DNA of 48,512 nt from Gemmatimonadota bacterium (GCA_028287305.1 JAQBPX010000003.1:1-48512), one strand, 5' to 3'. Counted from the stretch's first letter, positions 27,501 through 36,714 are shown. The notes: generated by a model not told the origin, from the sequence alone. A program made the numbers and translations.

Positions 27501-27660
27501 CGATGGAAACGTTCGCGCCCTGGACTGGCCCGCCCGCTTCATTGCTGACGCGCCCCGTGATCACTGCGTCCTGGGCCTGCGCAACTGCCGCATGGCCGAA
27601 GACGGTGGCGATCAGGGCACCTGCGCCTACGCGGCGAAGGAATTTGCCCGTACCGATCAT
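24556..27660 (-). CDS. SusC/RagA-type TonB-dependent outer-membrane transporter
   Basis: 1034 residues, starting at an ATG five bases after GGAGAGG. Signal peptide ~1-29. Residues ~32-113 are the carboxypeptidase-regulatory-like domain (VITGRVSNEAGGPVQGANVS) typical of SusC proteins. The plug domain follows (~120-245) with LQGKVAGARI, STPLLIVDGVITRG and the SusC signature NDIESIEVLKGAASANTFG, then VINIITKRG. The rest is the 22-strand barrel. Energy would come from a TonB-ExbBD system; no dedicated one is nearby, as the ExbBD-like genes at 5.9-7.6 kb belong to another operon. First gene of the susCD pair. Confidence 0.95.
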   Translation of the reverse strand: MIGTGKFLRRVGAGALIATVFGHAAVAQAQDAVITGRVSNEAGGPVQGANVSIASMGMNVLTNTNGVYRLSVPAARVSGQSVILAARHLGFGPQSRQVAVTAGSQTVDFTLKSEAVKLDAMVVTGVAEATSSKKLTIGVTHVGEAEISQVPSVSPIGALQGKVAGARIAIARGTPGANPVIRLRGSTNLSIGGSTPLLIVDGVITRGSLADLDANDIESIEVLKGAASANTFGSDAANGVINIITKRGKNASDTRFSLTARGEAGSGNQEKFVPINLHHHYKLNADGTFVLSGGVRVADTDHIADNNYPGALVNQQKEWMKNGDFGNTYVNLGLRRQALNLSTSYSTERNKGILPFVNGEKKDNIRVNFDQGLLENLDMSASVLYALSNNDQDPTGSGPFFALLQAPPDINLEFPAGANDVRFNRHLPTDVSPSARDNPLYDLFARDQNFRRERMFGSFTGRYRPTTWLTFDGTYGTDRLNTNNTNYAFKGFLTDQGVPGNGTYSESFFRSTNQNTQLNATSSNHFWAVKSTTRLTYLLEDSYQATQAGSSGKLNVDLPTLNGGDPTQNAQSSSQQTIRAQDEYVTQMFDVKDRYLAQLVYRRDGSSLFGSNDRYRDYYGASAAYRISQDFTIPGVQELKIRVATGTAGLRPGFTSQYERYNLSNGTLSKNTLGNKDLKPAEQRENEYSINADFLDRFSLELTKADRVTKGAFLNVPLSSAKSGGFVSQVQNAADVSARTLELMLSTRILEASKYSWNMTLTGDHTRQFIDRLGVAPFNNTDAFGQNQGQQFYYKQGERLGVMYGARWVKNLSELIDNPVNKANTAFTTDNYVVNELGYVVLKTAYHTVNERPIKYVDPTNNTLVKIGDVNPDFNYGVTNDVRFGDFGVHMLVDGVKGGQVYNFTKQWMFQDYRHADEDQSSKPAAERKPVEFYSASFYDGLGPNSYFVENGSYAKLRELSVNYTLPNSVRSAIGLSRFTNGVKVALIGRNLKTWSKYSGADPETLAGDDFNFRLDGFRYPSLRQVTGQITINY

Positions 27661-28179
27661 GTCTGCCTCTCCGTTCTGACTGGTTCAGTCTGGAAGGAAC
27701 CTCGAAACTGCGAACTCCGGGTACTTCTCCCACAAGCGTTCGGCCCCCGCAGAGCCTCCCGCCACACTGCTGGTACGACCATTGCCCTTCTCCTGACTCG
27801 CGATGCGCGGCGAGCGGGACAGTTGCCGAGAGGCAACCTTTTTACTCCCGACGCTGTCTCATGAGAGGAAGGACCCTGATCGACCATCCACACCCCCGGG
27901 ACTGCTCGGGGGCATTGACTCATCCTGTCTAACCCGGCGGGCTAGACGGAAAGTCACAACGAGATGGTGATGGATTCGTCACCGGTAGGATACAACGCGC
28001 CAATCTTTGTCAGCGCAGTGTATTCACGCAAGAGTATGTCTCCGCACCAGTGAAAATCCAGCAACACCCATCGCAGCAAGCACTTAGCCCCCTTTTGCCG
28101 CTCGCCCACAAGCGTCGGATGAAGAAATCTCGACGATTTCCCTCGAAATTTCCTCATCGCCACCACCGTAAATGACAAA
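27661..28179. other. Long intergenic region upstream of susC
   Basis: About 520 bases of lower GC than the flanking genes, with no supported gene. It contains a hairpin GTTGCC-GAGA-GGCAAC followed by CTTTTT near 27826-27843 (terminator-like on the plus strand), a CCCCCG/CGGGGG hairpin near 27895-27912, and a 9-bp arm inverted repeat with one mismatch at 27927-27947 (GTCTAACCC and GGGCTAGAC). On the minus strand these lie in the 5' region of susC and could be regulatory. The minus-strand open frame 27954-28229 runs into the atp terminator and is not supported as a gene. Confidence 0.55.
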
Positions 28180-28201
28180 GGGGAGGCCTCTCGGCCTCCC
28201 C
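28180..28201 (-). terminator. Intrinsic terminator of the atpAGDC operon
   Basis: 9-bp perfect stem (28180-28188 and 28193-28201), tetraloop, with TTTGTC following on the minus strand, 34 bases after the atpC stop. Confidence 0.85.
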
Positions 28202-28235
28202 TTCCTCGTTTCCAGCCCTGCATCCCCAACCGCGA

Positions 28236-28484
28236 TCAGACGGCCGTCGCCCGCTCCGTGACCACGCGGACCTTGTCGTCCACCACCTGGAGGAACCCTC
28301 CCTCCACGTGAAAGCGGCGCCCGCCGGCCGCGCCAAGGCGCAGCTCCCCATTCCCGAGCAGCGTCATCATCGGCGCATGGCCCGTGAGGATGCCCATCTG
28401 GCCATCGAACGCCGGCGCGACCAGGGAATCCACCGATCCCTCGAACAGCACCGCTTCCGGCGAGATCACCGAGACGTCGAGCAT
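28236..28484 (-). CDS. atpC: ATP synthase epsilon subunit, short form
   Basis: Part of the F1 central stalk in the cytoplasm. The 82 residues cover only the N-terminal beta-sandwich: MLDVSVISPEAVLFEGSVDSL, the GQMGILTGHAPMMTLLGNGELRL core and VEGGFLQVVDDKVRVVTERA. The usual ~50-residue C-terminal helical hairpin, which inhibits ATP hydrolysis in many bacteria, is absent; the stop codon follows directly and the downstream terminator leaves no room for it. Short epsilon subunits are known in Bacteroidetes/Chlorobi-related phyla. The start lies seven bases after atpD. Confidence 0.95.
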   Translation of the reverse strand: MLDVSVISPEAVLFEGSVDSLVAPAFDGQMGILTGHAPMMTLLGNGELRLGAAGGRRFHVEGGFLQVVDDKVRVVTERATAV

Positions 28485-28491
28485 CGTCCGC

Positions 28492-29931
<1,440 letters not shown>

Positions 29932-30795
29932 CTAACCCTGGAGGGCCGCAGCACCGCCGACGATTTCGGCGATCTCCTGCGTGATCTGCGCCTGGCGGGC
30001 GCGATTGTACGTGCGACGGAGGATGTTGAGCATCTCGCCCGCGTTGTCCGTCGCGTTCTTCATGGCCGTGCGCTGCGCGGCATAGAAGCCCGCCGTGTTC
30101 TCGACGAGGCCACGGTAGACGGTGTTGCGGACGTACGACGGCAGGAGCTCCGTGAGGATCTCCTCCGCCGACGGGTACAGCAGGTAGTCGCGCTGCTCGG
30201 CCGCGCTCGACGGCGGCGCCACCGGCAAAATGCGCTCGCTGGTGGAGGGCGTGGAGAGCACGGAGTTGAACTTCGCGTAGACCACGTAGACGGAGTCCAG
30301 GCGACCGGCGATGAAGTCCGCCATCGGCCCTTCCACGAGCGAGCTCGCGTCCTGCGCGGTGGGCTTGTCGCTGATGTCGATGCGCGAGCTCGCGAGCTCG
30401 CGTCCCACGTAGCGGAACCAGCCCGCGCCCTTCTTGCCCACGGTGTGCAGCTCGATCGCGGTGCCCTGCGCCTCGAGGCGCGCCAGCAGCGTGCGGGCTT
30501 CCTTGATCACGTTCGCGTTGAACGCGCCGGCCAGGCCGCGGTTCGACGTGAGCAGGATCACGGCGGCGCGGCGCTCCTGCGCCGGCTGGCGGAGGAGCGG
30601 AAAGCGCTCCGCGAGCTCGGGCGAGTAGAGCCGCGAGATCACGTCGCCCAGGGCGAGCGCGTACGGCCGGGCCGCGGTGACGCGGTCCTGCGCACGCTTC
30701 ATCTTCGAGGTCGCCACCATCTCCATCGTGCGCGTGATCTTGCGCGTGTTCTCGACGGACTTGATGCGGCCCTTGAGCTCGCGTCCCTTGGCCAT
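29932..30795 (-). CDS. atpG: ATP synthase subunit gamma
   Basis: Rotating shaft of F1, 287 residues. The N-terminal helix MAKGRELKGRIKSVENTRKI with EMVATSKMKRAQDR and the C-terminal helix TAMKNATDNAGEMLNILRRT with ARQAQITQEIAEIVGGAAAL form the characteristic coiled coil; the SNRGLAGAFN strand is also present. The ATG directly follows the atpA TAA (TAAATG), so translation is coupled. Confidence 0.97.
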   Translation of the reverse strand: MAKGRELKGRIKSVENTRKITRTMEMVATSKMKRAQDRVTAARPYALALGDVISRLYSPELAERFPLLRQPAQERRAAVILLTSNRGLAGAFNANVIKEARTLLARLEAQGTAIELHTVGKKGAGWFRYVGRELASSRIDISDKPTAQDASSLVEGPMADFIAGRLDSVYVVYAKFNSVLSTPSTSERILPVAPPSSAAEQRDYLLYPSAEEILTELLPSYVRNTVYRGLVENTAGFYAAQRTAMKNATDNAGEMLNILRRTYNRARQAQITQEIAEIVGGAAALQG

Positions 30796-32367
<1,572 letters not shown>

Positions 32368-32422
32368 ACGTGTCGATGAAAATGCGAGCGGCGTGATGGG
32401 GGCTGGAGAGGCTGCCCCATAG

Positions 32423-32459
32423 CTTGTGAAAATTATCACAAGACGGGGGTGGGTTGCAA
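32423..32459 (-). promoter_or_regulatory. Candidate atp promoter with CRP/FNR-like operator
   Basis: A perfect inverted repeat CTTGTGA-N6-TCACAAG (32423-32442) contains TGTGA-N6-TCACA, the core of CRP-family sites. On the minus strand it overlaps a possible extended -10 (TGTGATAAT; hexamer at 32432-32437), 16 bases after a TTGCAA -35 (32454-32459). It ends 55 bases before the atpA ATG. Binding there would more likely block than activate RNA polymerase. The dyad is seen directly; the regulator is inferred. Confidence 0.6.
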
Positions 32460-32476
32460 GGGACGGTCTCTCAGGG

Positions 32477-32497
32477 GGGCTTTGGGCTTTGGGCTTT
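32477..32497. repeat. GGGCTTT tandem repeat (3 copies)
   Basis: Three perfect 7-base copies just upstream of the S23-type gene at 32569, preceded by a G-run. This probably marks the left side of the repeat cassette holding that gene; the right side is the palindrome at 32943-33015. Confidence 0.7.
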
Positions 32498-32568
32498 GGC
32501 AACGGCGGGGTTCAGCGTGCAGGGATGGGATGCGGGTGCGCGCGCGGACTCTCCCCATCTTGGCGGCC

Positions 32569-32952
32569 ATGGCGAGTGGAATACGCGACCTCAAGGTGTG
32601 GCAGGAGTCGGTCGCGCTGGCGGCGGACTGCGTGAAGGCGCTCAAGGTCGCCAATCGCCGGGAGCTCATGGCGGTCGCCGACGAGACGCTGCGCATCGCG
32701 CTGGCGGTCCCCAGCCACGTGGCGGACGGCTACGCGCGATACGCACCGGTCGAGCAGCGCGAGGCGTATCGCGCGGCGCGGCGCGAGCTGCTGCGGCTGG
32801 AGGGCGCACTGGCCGTGGCCCGCCGCGCCGACCTGATCCCCGCACAGGCGCATGCGATGCTCAGCGACCGCATCACCATCGTGCTGCGCCTGATCGGCGG
32901 GTACCTGGTGTACCTGGACCGGGAGACGGGAGATGAGGGAAACGGGGGCTGA
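32569..32952 (+). CDS. Four-helix-bundle protein of the S23/23S rRNA-intervening-sequence family (copy 1)
   Basis: 127 residues from the ATG in the GGCCATGGCG context; the open frame extends further upstream through the GGGCTTT repeats. The start MASGIRDLKVWQESVALAAD matches the family's usual DLxVWQxA opening, and four amphipathic helices follow (ELMAVADETLRIALAVPSHV, EQREAYRAARRELLRLEGAL, AQAHAMLSDRITIVLRLIGG). The usual N-I-A-E-G motif is replaced by HVADGYAR. S23 proteins were first found in insertions within 23S rRNA genes, form oligomeric bundles related to Avd of diversity-generating retroelements, and have no known biochemical role. The last residues and TGA lie inside a repeat. Confidence 0.85.
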   Translation: MASGIRDLKVWQESVALAADCVKALKVANRRELMAVADETLRIALAVPSHVADGYARYAPVEQREAYRAARRELLRLEGALAVARRADLIPAQAHAMLSDRITIVLRLIGGYLVYLDRETGDEGNGG

Positions 32953-33015
32953 GGAAAAAGGGAGCTGAGGGGCTGGGGAACTGCAGTCCTCAGCCCCTCA
33001 GCCCCTCACACCTCA
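32943..33015. repeat. Palindromic repeat shared with the metG 3' end, supplying two stop codons
   Basis: Aligns with 1832-1910: ACGGGGGCTGAGGAAAAA, then a CTGAGGGGCTGGGG arm, a CTGCAG centre and the inverted arm. The TGA at 32950-32952 ends the plus-strand S23 gene, and the TGA at 33013-33015 (minus strand, within GGGGCTGAGG) ends the convergent AraC-type gene. On the minus strand the hairpin is followed by CCCTTTTTCC, so it may also terminate transcription from that side. Confidence 0.82.
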
Positions 33016-33897
33016 GCCCCTGCTCCTGGCTCCCCCCCTCGAGAACCGCTCCACCAGGTCCACGGCTCGCAGGCGCGCCAGGCTCGTGGGGCGCGTGGCC
33101 ACCACGCGCTGCGCGGTGCTCGAGAGGTGCGAGCCCGAGGCGAAGTCGAGCACCTGCGCCACGTCGCGCACGTCGTAGCCCGGGTTCTTCGCGAGCTCCG
33201 CGGCGGCGAGCAGCCGCACCAGGTCGATCACGCGCTTGAGGTTCGGCGCCCCCGAGGCGGAGAAGGTGCGGCTGAGGTGCTCGCGCGTCACGCCGAGCGC
33301 CTGAGCGAGCGAGGCAGTGCGCACCTGGCGGCCGGCGCGCGCCACGATCCACGACCACGCGTCCCGCTGCAGCGTGCTGCCCAGGCCGAGCACCTCGGGT
33401 GGCGTGCGCAGCGCGTGGGCGAACCGAATCGAGAACGACTGGCGCGAGACGATGTCGCGAATGGCCGCGTCGTCCACCCCCTCGATCAGGATGTCGCAGA
33501 AGTCGAGCGCCTCGCACTGCGCCAGCGACGGTCCGTCGGCGGCGCGCAGCGCGGAGATGCCGAAGAAGGGCGCGCTCGGATACTCGCGCGCGAGTCCCGC
33601 CACGCGCCACGTCTCCTCCTGCGCTGCGGAGAGGTCGACGATGGCCGCGTCCACGAGCTCCGAGCGGAAGGCGGCCGTCATGTCATCGAAGCTGCGCGCG
33701 CTCACGAGGCGGAAGCGTCGCCGTGGCAACGCAGCCCGCACGAGCGTGCGCGTGCGCTCGCGCGGCGCGTAGAGCAGGATGGTCGGGAGCGGGTCGCTCG
33801 CCACCGAGGTGACGGAGTCGCGGGGCGCGTGCGCGGCGTCGCGCGTGGCATCGCGCGCGGCATCACGCATGGCGTCGCGCGTGGTGTCGTCGCTCAT
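33013..33897 (-). CDS. AraC-type transcriptional regulator with receiver-like N-terminus
   Basis: 294 residues from the ATG that overlaps the Nudix stop (ATGA). The start is a repetitive charged stretch (RDA/RDAA repeats, ~residues 6-24). Residues ~38-165 look like a receiver-type alpha/beta domain (TILLYAPRERTRTLVRAAL, VDAAIVDLSAAQEE) with an Asp in the acceptor position but no acidic pair at its start. The C-terminal ~100 residues are an AraC DNA-binding domain: SLAQALGVTREHLSRTFSA and DVRDVAQVLDFASGSHLSST are its two helix-turn-helix units. Cotranscribed with the Nudix and MlaF-type genes. The C-terminal GARSRG and stop are within a repeat. Confidence 0.85.
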   Translation of the reverse strand: MSDDTTRDAMRDAARDATRDAAHAPRDSVTSVASDPLPTILLYAPRERTRTLVRAALPRRRFRLVSARSFDDMTAAFRSELVDAAIVDLSAAQEETWRVAGLAREYPSAPFFGISALRAADGPSLAQCEALDFCDILIEGVDDAAIRDIVSRQSFSIRFAHALRTPPEVLGLGSTLQRDAWSWIVARAGRQVRTASLAQALGVTREHLSRTFSASGAPNLKRVIDLVRLLAAAELAKNPGYDVRDVAQVLDFASGSHLSSTAQRVVATRPTSLARLRAVDLVERFSRGGARSRG

Positions 33898-34337
33898 TGC
33901 GTAGCCCCTGCCCCAACGAGCGTGCGCGCGAGGCGCAGCACGGTGCGCGCATTGTCGTACGACACCAGCTGCTCGGCCTCGTCGAACTCCGCCCAGCGGC
34001 ACGCCGTGATGCCCTCGGCGCGCTGCGGCTGCGTGTCCGGGTGCTCGGTCTGCATGAGGAAGAAGTGACAGACCTTGTGCACCAGCTTCCCGCGGAAGCG
34101 GAAGTACCAGTCGATGGTCTCGAGCTCCGCGCGGAGGTCGAGCTGCGCGAGGCCCGTCTCCTCGCGGACCTCGCGCAGCGCGGCGGCCTGCGGCGCCTCG
34201 CCGGACTCGAGATGTCCCTTGGGAAATCCCCAGTTCTGGTAGCTGTCGCGAATCAGGAGCACGAGCGGGCGGCCGTCGTCCATGCGATAGACGACGCCAC
34301 CGGCGGATGTCTCCTGCGCGACGTGCGAGCGCGGCAT
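33894..34337 (-). CDS. Nudix hydrolase
   Basis: 147 residues. The Nudix box GHLESGEAPQAAALREVREETGL (residues ~41-63) fits GX5EX7REUXEEXGU exactly, so metal-dependent hydrolysis of a nucleoside-diphosphate-linked compound is expected. QETSAGGVVYR and NWGFPKG place it near the diadenosine-polyphosphate/MutT-like group, but the substrate is not determined. It starts eight bases after the MlaF-type gene and overlaps the next gene by four bases. Confidence 0.93.
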   Translation of the reverse strand: MPRSHVAQETSAGGVVYRMDDGRPLVLLIRDSYQNWGFPKGHLESGEAPQAAALREVREETGLAQLDLRAELETIDWYFRFRGKLVHKVCHFFLMQTEHPDTQPQRAEGITACRWAEFDEAEQLVSYDNARTVLRLARTLVGAGATQ

Positions 34338-34345
34338 GCGTGCGG

Positions 34346-35107
34346 TCAGGACGCCGCGGTGAGGAGGCCGCTGTCGTCGAGCGTGGGGCGCCCGTCGATG
34401 AACTGCCGCACCACGGGGTCGGTGGTGCGCTGGATGGCCTCCACTGTCTCGACCGTGCGCACGCGCCCCTTGTAGAGCATCGCGATGCGCGTGCCCACGG
34501 TGTAGGCGCTGCGCATGTCGTGCGTGATCACGATGCTCGTGACGCCGAGCTTCTCGCGCATGCGGACCATCAGCTGGTCGATCACCGCGCTGGTCACGGG
34601 ATCGAGGCCGGTGGTGGGTTCGTCGTAGAGGATGTACTTGGGGCGGAGCGCGATGGCGCGCGCGATGCCGACGCGCTTGCGCATGCCGCCGGAGAGCTCG
34701 GCGGGAAAGCGCTCGGCCACGCCGGGAAGGTCCACGAGCTCGAGCGCCTCGTTCACGCGCTCGGCGATGTCGCGCTCGGACATGTCCTGCCGCTTGCGGA
34801 GCCCCATGGCGACGTTCTCGCCGATGGAGTAGGAGTCGAAGAGCGCGGCGAACTGGAAGACGTAGCCGATGCGGGCGCGGAGCTCGTAGAGCTCGCGGCG
34901 GGGCAGGCTGGCGACGTTCAGGTCGTCGACGAGCACCTGGCCACTGTCCGGCTCGAGGAGCCCGACGATGTGCTTGATGGCCACGGACTTCCCGGTGCCC
35001 GAGTATCCGATGATGACCATCGTCTCGCCTTCAACGACGTCGAGCGTGAAGCCGTCGAGGACCCGCTTGGGTCCGAACGCTTTGTGGACGTCGATGAGGC
35101 GAATCAT
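34346..35107 (-). CDS. mlaF: MlaF-type ABC transporter ATP-binding protein
   Basis: 253 residues, cytoplasmic ATPase of a phospholipid transporter. Walker A GYSGTGKSVAIKHIVGLL near residue 34, Q-loop YVFQFAALFDSYSIGENVA (the FQ..ALFDS pattern is typical of MlaF), signature LSGGMRKRVGIARA, Walker B YILYDEPTTGLDPVTS and H-loop VITHDM are intact. The permease (MlaE) is not adjacent; a MlaD-like MCE protein is encoded about 8 kb away at 43327. Upstream lies the left arm of an S23 repeat cassette, which may have displaced the original promoter or neighbours. Confidence 0.9.
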   Translation of the reverse strand: MIRLIDVHKAFGPKRVLDGFTLDVVEGETMVIIGYSGTGKSVAIKHIVGLLEPDSGQVLVDDLNVASLPRRELYELRARIGYVFQFAALFDSYSIGENVAMGLRKRQDMSERDIAERVNEALELVDLPGVAERFPAELSGGMRKRVGIARAIALRPKYILYDEPTTGLDPVTSAVIDQLMVRMREKLGVTSIVITHDMRSAYTVGTRIAMLYKGRVRTVETVEAIQRTTDPVVRQFIDGRPTLDDSGLLTAAS

Positions 35108-35209
35108 TCTGGGCCGGGGCAGCGGGAACAGGAATGTGAGGGATGAGATTCGATTGGCGCTAGGGCTTGACGGGGGGCGGGAGGGCGAGGGTCACTCTCG
35201 GCGAGAAAG

Positions 35210-35248
35210 AGGCCTGTAGGCCTGTAGGCCGGTAGGCTCCCGACTTTT
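35210..35248. repeat. Left inverted arm of the S23 cassette
   Basis: GGCCTGTA, GGCCTGTA, GGCCGGTA units followed by GGCTCCCGACTTTT. Reverse complement matches the right arm at 35699-35735 with about three mismatches. Confidence 0.88.
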
Positions 35249-35306
35249 GTTTGGTGGTGCGCTGGTATGGTGACAGTGCGCGCAGTCGTCGGCGACAAGC
35301 TGCGTC

Positions 35307-35699
35307 ATGCGCGACCCCGAGAATCTTCGAGTCTATCGGCAGGCCGTGGCGCTGGCCGTGGAGCTTGGCCTCTATTGCGAACGCTTTCCGCGGCCGGCTC
35401 GGATCCTGATACCTCAAATCCGGCTTGCAGCCAACTCCGTTCACGCAAACATCGCCGAGGGCTACAAGCGCGGCAGCCAGGCGCAGTTCGCGCAGGCACT
35501 GGACATCGCGCACGGCAGCGTGGCCGAGCTGCGGAGTCACCTCGTCGAGGCGTTCGGCCAGTGCCCCGAACTGAAGCGACTCTTCTGGGGGATACGCGAG
35601 GCGGAGTCCATCGACCGCCAGATCGCCTCGCTCATCCGTACGGTTCGCGGCCGATGGAGCGCGGACGGCAATCGTCCGGACGCCGAGGAAACCCCATGA
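35307..35699 (+). CDS. Four-helix-bundle protein of the S23/23S rRNA-intervening-sequence family (copy 2)
   Basis: 130 residues, a canonical family member: MRDPENLRVYRQAVALAVEL, IPQIRLAANSVHANIAEGYK with the hallmark N-I-A-E-G, FAQALDIAHGSVAELRSHLV, and a last helix EAESIDRQIASLIRTVRGRW. It is distant from copy 1 at 32569 (similar architecture, few shared motifs), so the two are not a recent duplication. It sits inside an inverted-repeat cassette between the mlaF-nudix-araC operon and the sigma-factor gene. It is not within an rRNA gene, the setting in which the family was first found. Confidence 0.93.
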   Translation: MRDPENLRVYRQAVALAVELGLYCERFPRPARILIPQIRLAANSVHANIAEGYKRGSQAQFAQALDIAHGSVAELRSHLVEAFGQCPELKRLFWGIREAESIDRQIASLIRTVRGRWSADGNRPDAEETP

Positions 35700-35755
35700 A
35701 AAGTCAGGAGCCTACCGGCCTACCGGCCTACCGGCCTACCGGCCTACCGGCCTCC
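35699..35755. repeat. Right inverted arm of the S23 cassette with five octamers
   Basis: AAAAGTCAGGAG followed by five perfect tandem CCTACCGG units (35711-35750) and CCTCC. The S23 stop codon's last base is the first base of the arm. Confidence 0.9.
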
Positions 35756-35772
35756 CTCGCGCCAAGAAAGTA

Positions 35773-35796
35773 GGGCGACGGCTTTCGCCGTCGCCC
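35773..35796 (-). terminator. Terminator of the sigma-factor gene
   Basis: 10-bp perfect stem GGGCGACGGC/GCCGTCGCCC with tetraloop, 30 bases past the sigma stop; the minus-strand tail TACTTTCTT is T-rich. Confidence 0.75.
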
Positions 35797-35826
35797 CTCC
35801 ACCACTGAACTGGATCCTGCCGAGAC

Positions 35827-36714
35827 CTATGCCGCGAACGACGACAGGGCCCGACCCACGTCTCCCTCACGGAGCCGCTTGAGCGCACGGTCGCGCAGCT
35901 GGCGGACACGCTCGCGGGTGACGCCGAGCATGGAGCCGATCTCCTCGAGCGTGTGCTCGCGTCCGCCCTCCAGGCCGAAGTAGAGCCGGAGGACCTTTGC
36001 GTCGCGCGGGGGGAGCGTGTTGAGCGCCTGCTCGATCTCGTCGGTGAGGAAGCGGTTCATGGCTTCCTCCTCGGTGTCGGGCATCTCGTCGGCCACGAAG
36101 CGCTCGATGAGCGAGCGATCGCCCTCGGGGTCCATGGGGGCGTCGAGGCGCACGTCGCTCGTGTTGAGCGCCGCGAGCGACTGCACGACGTCCACCGAGA
36201 GGCCGGTGAGGTGCGACAGCTCCTCGGGGCTCGGCTCGCGGTTGAGCTTCTGGCGGAGGATTTCCGACGCCTTGATGATGCGCGACAGGTCGGCGGTGCG
36301 GTTCAGCGGAACGCGCACCGTGCGGCCCTGGCGGGCGAGCGCGGAGAGAATGGCCTGGCGGATCCACCACACGGCGTAGGAGATGAACTTCACTCCCTGG
36401 TCGGGGTCGAACTTCCGGGCGGCGGTGAGCAGGCCCACGTTGCCTTCACCGATGAGGTCGATGAGGGGCAGGCCGCGATTCTGGTACTTCTTGGCGACGG
36501 AGATGACGAATCGGAGGTTGCGCTTGACGAGCTCCTGCAGCGCATCCTGGTCGCCCGCGCGGATCTTCCGGGCGAGCTCGATCTCCTCCAGCCCCTTGAG
36601 CAGGGGGTAGGTGGAAACCTCGTAGAGATACTGATCGAGGATGTCACGCTCAGGCTCGTTCGGCGCGATCCCGGCAGGGGCCGCGCGCCGGCGACGGCGC
36701 TTGACTTCGGTCAT
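35827..36714 (-). CDS. RNA polymerase sigma-70 family factor (principal/RpoD-related)
   Basis: 295 residues from the ATG at 36714, nine bases after GAGG; a GTG seven codons upstream is the alternative. Region 1.2 (DILDQYLYEVSTYPLLKGLEE), region 2 (NLRFVISVAKKYQNRGLPLIDLIGEGN and FSY-type KFISYAVWWIRQAI), region 3 (VPLNRTADLSRIIKASEIL) and region 4 (LEEIGSMLGVTRERVRQLRDRALKRLR) are complete. It lacks region 1.1 and the non-conserved insertion, so its size is that of group 2 or minimal principal sigma factors. Whether it is the housekeeping factor cannot be decided from this window. Confidence 0.93.
   Translation of the reverse strand: MTEVKRRRRRAAPAGIAPNEPERDILDQYLYEVSTYPLLKGLEEIELARKIRAGDQDALQELVKRNLRFVISVAKKYQNRGLPLIDLIGEGNVGLLTAARKFDPDQGVKFISYAVWWIRQAILSALARQGRTVRVPLNRTADLSRIIKASEILRQKLNREPSPEELSHLTGLSVDVVQSLAALNTSDVRLDAPMDPEGDRSLIERFVADEMPDTEEEAMNRFLTDEIEQALNTLPPRDAKVLRLYFGLEGGREHTLEEIGSMLGVTRERVRQLRDRALKRLREGDVGRALSSFAA

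Larger units (their letters stand above)
35210..35755 (+). mobile_element. S23 cassette bounded by inverted tandem-octamer repeats
   Basis: Left arm 35210-35248 and right arm 35699-35755 are inverted copies: outward from the gene both read AAAAGTC, a variable base, GGAGCCTACCGGCCTAC, then further GGCCTAC units; about three mismatches in 37 positions. The right arm has five perfect CCTACCGG octamers (35711-35750); the left has three diverged GGCCTGTA-type units. The only gene inside is the S23-type four-helix-bundle gene, whose TGA touches the right arm. No transposase is present, so any mobility would depend on factors elsewhere. Confidence 0.7.

Noticed and set aside
24916-27864. 982-residue open frame on the plus strand
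   Set aside because: It is antisense to the well-supported SusC gene; its product is a Val/Arg/Glu-rich string without motifs. High GC leaves antisense frames open.
27954-28229. 91-residue minus-strand frame between atpC and susC
   Set aside because: It begins in or before the atp terminator, has no family features, and codon use is unlike its neighbours; possible but unsupported.
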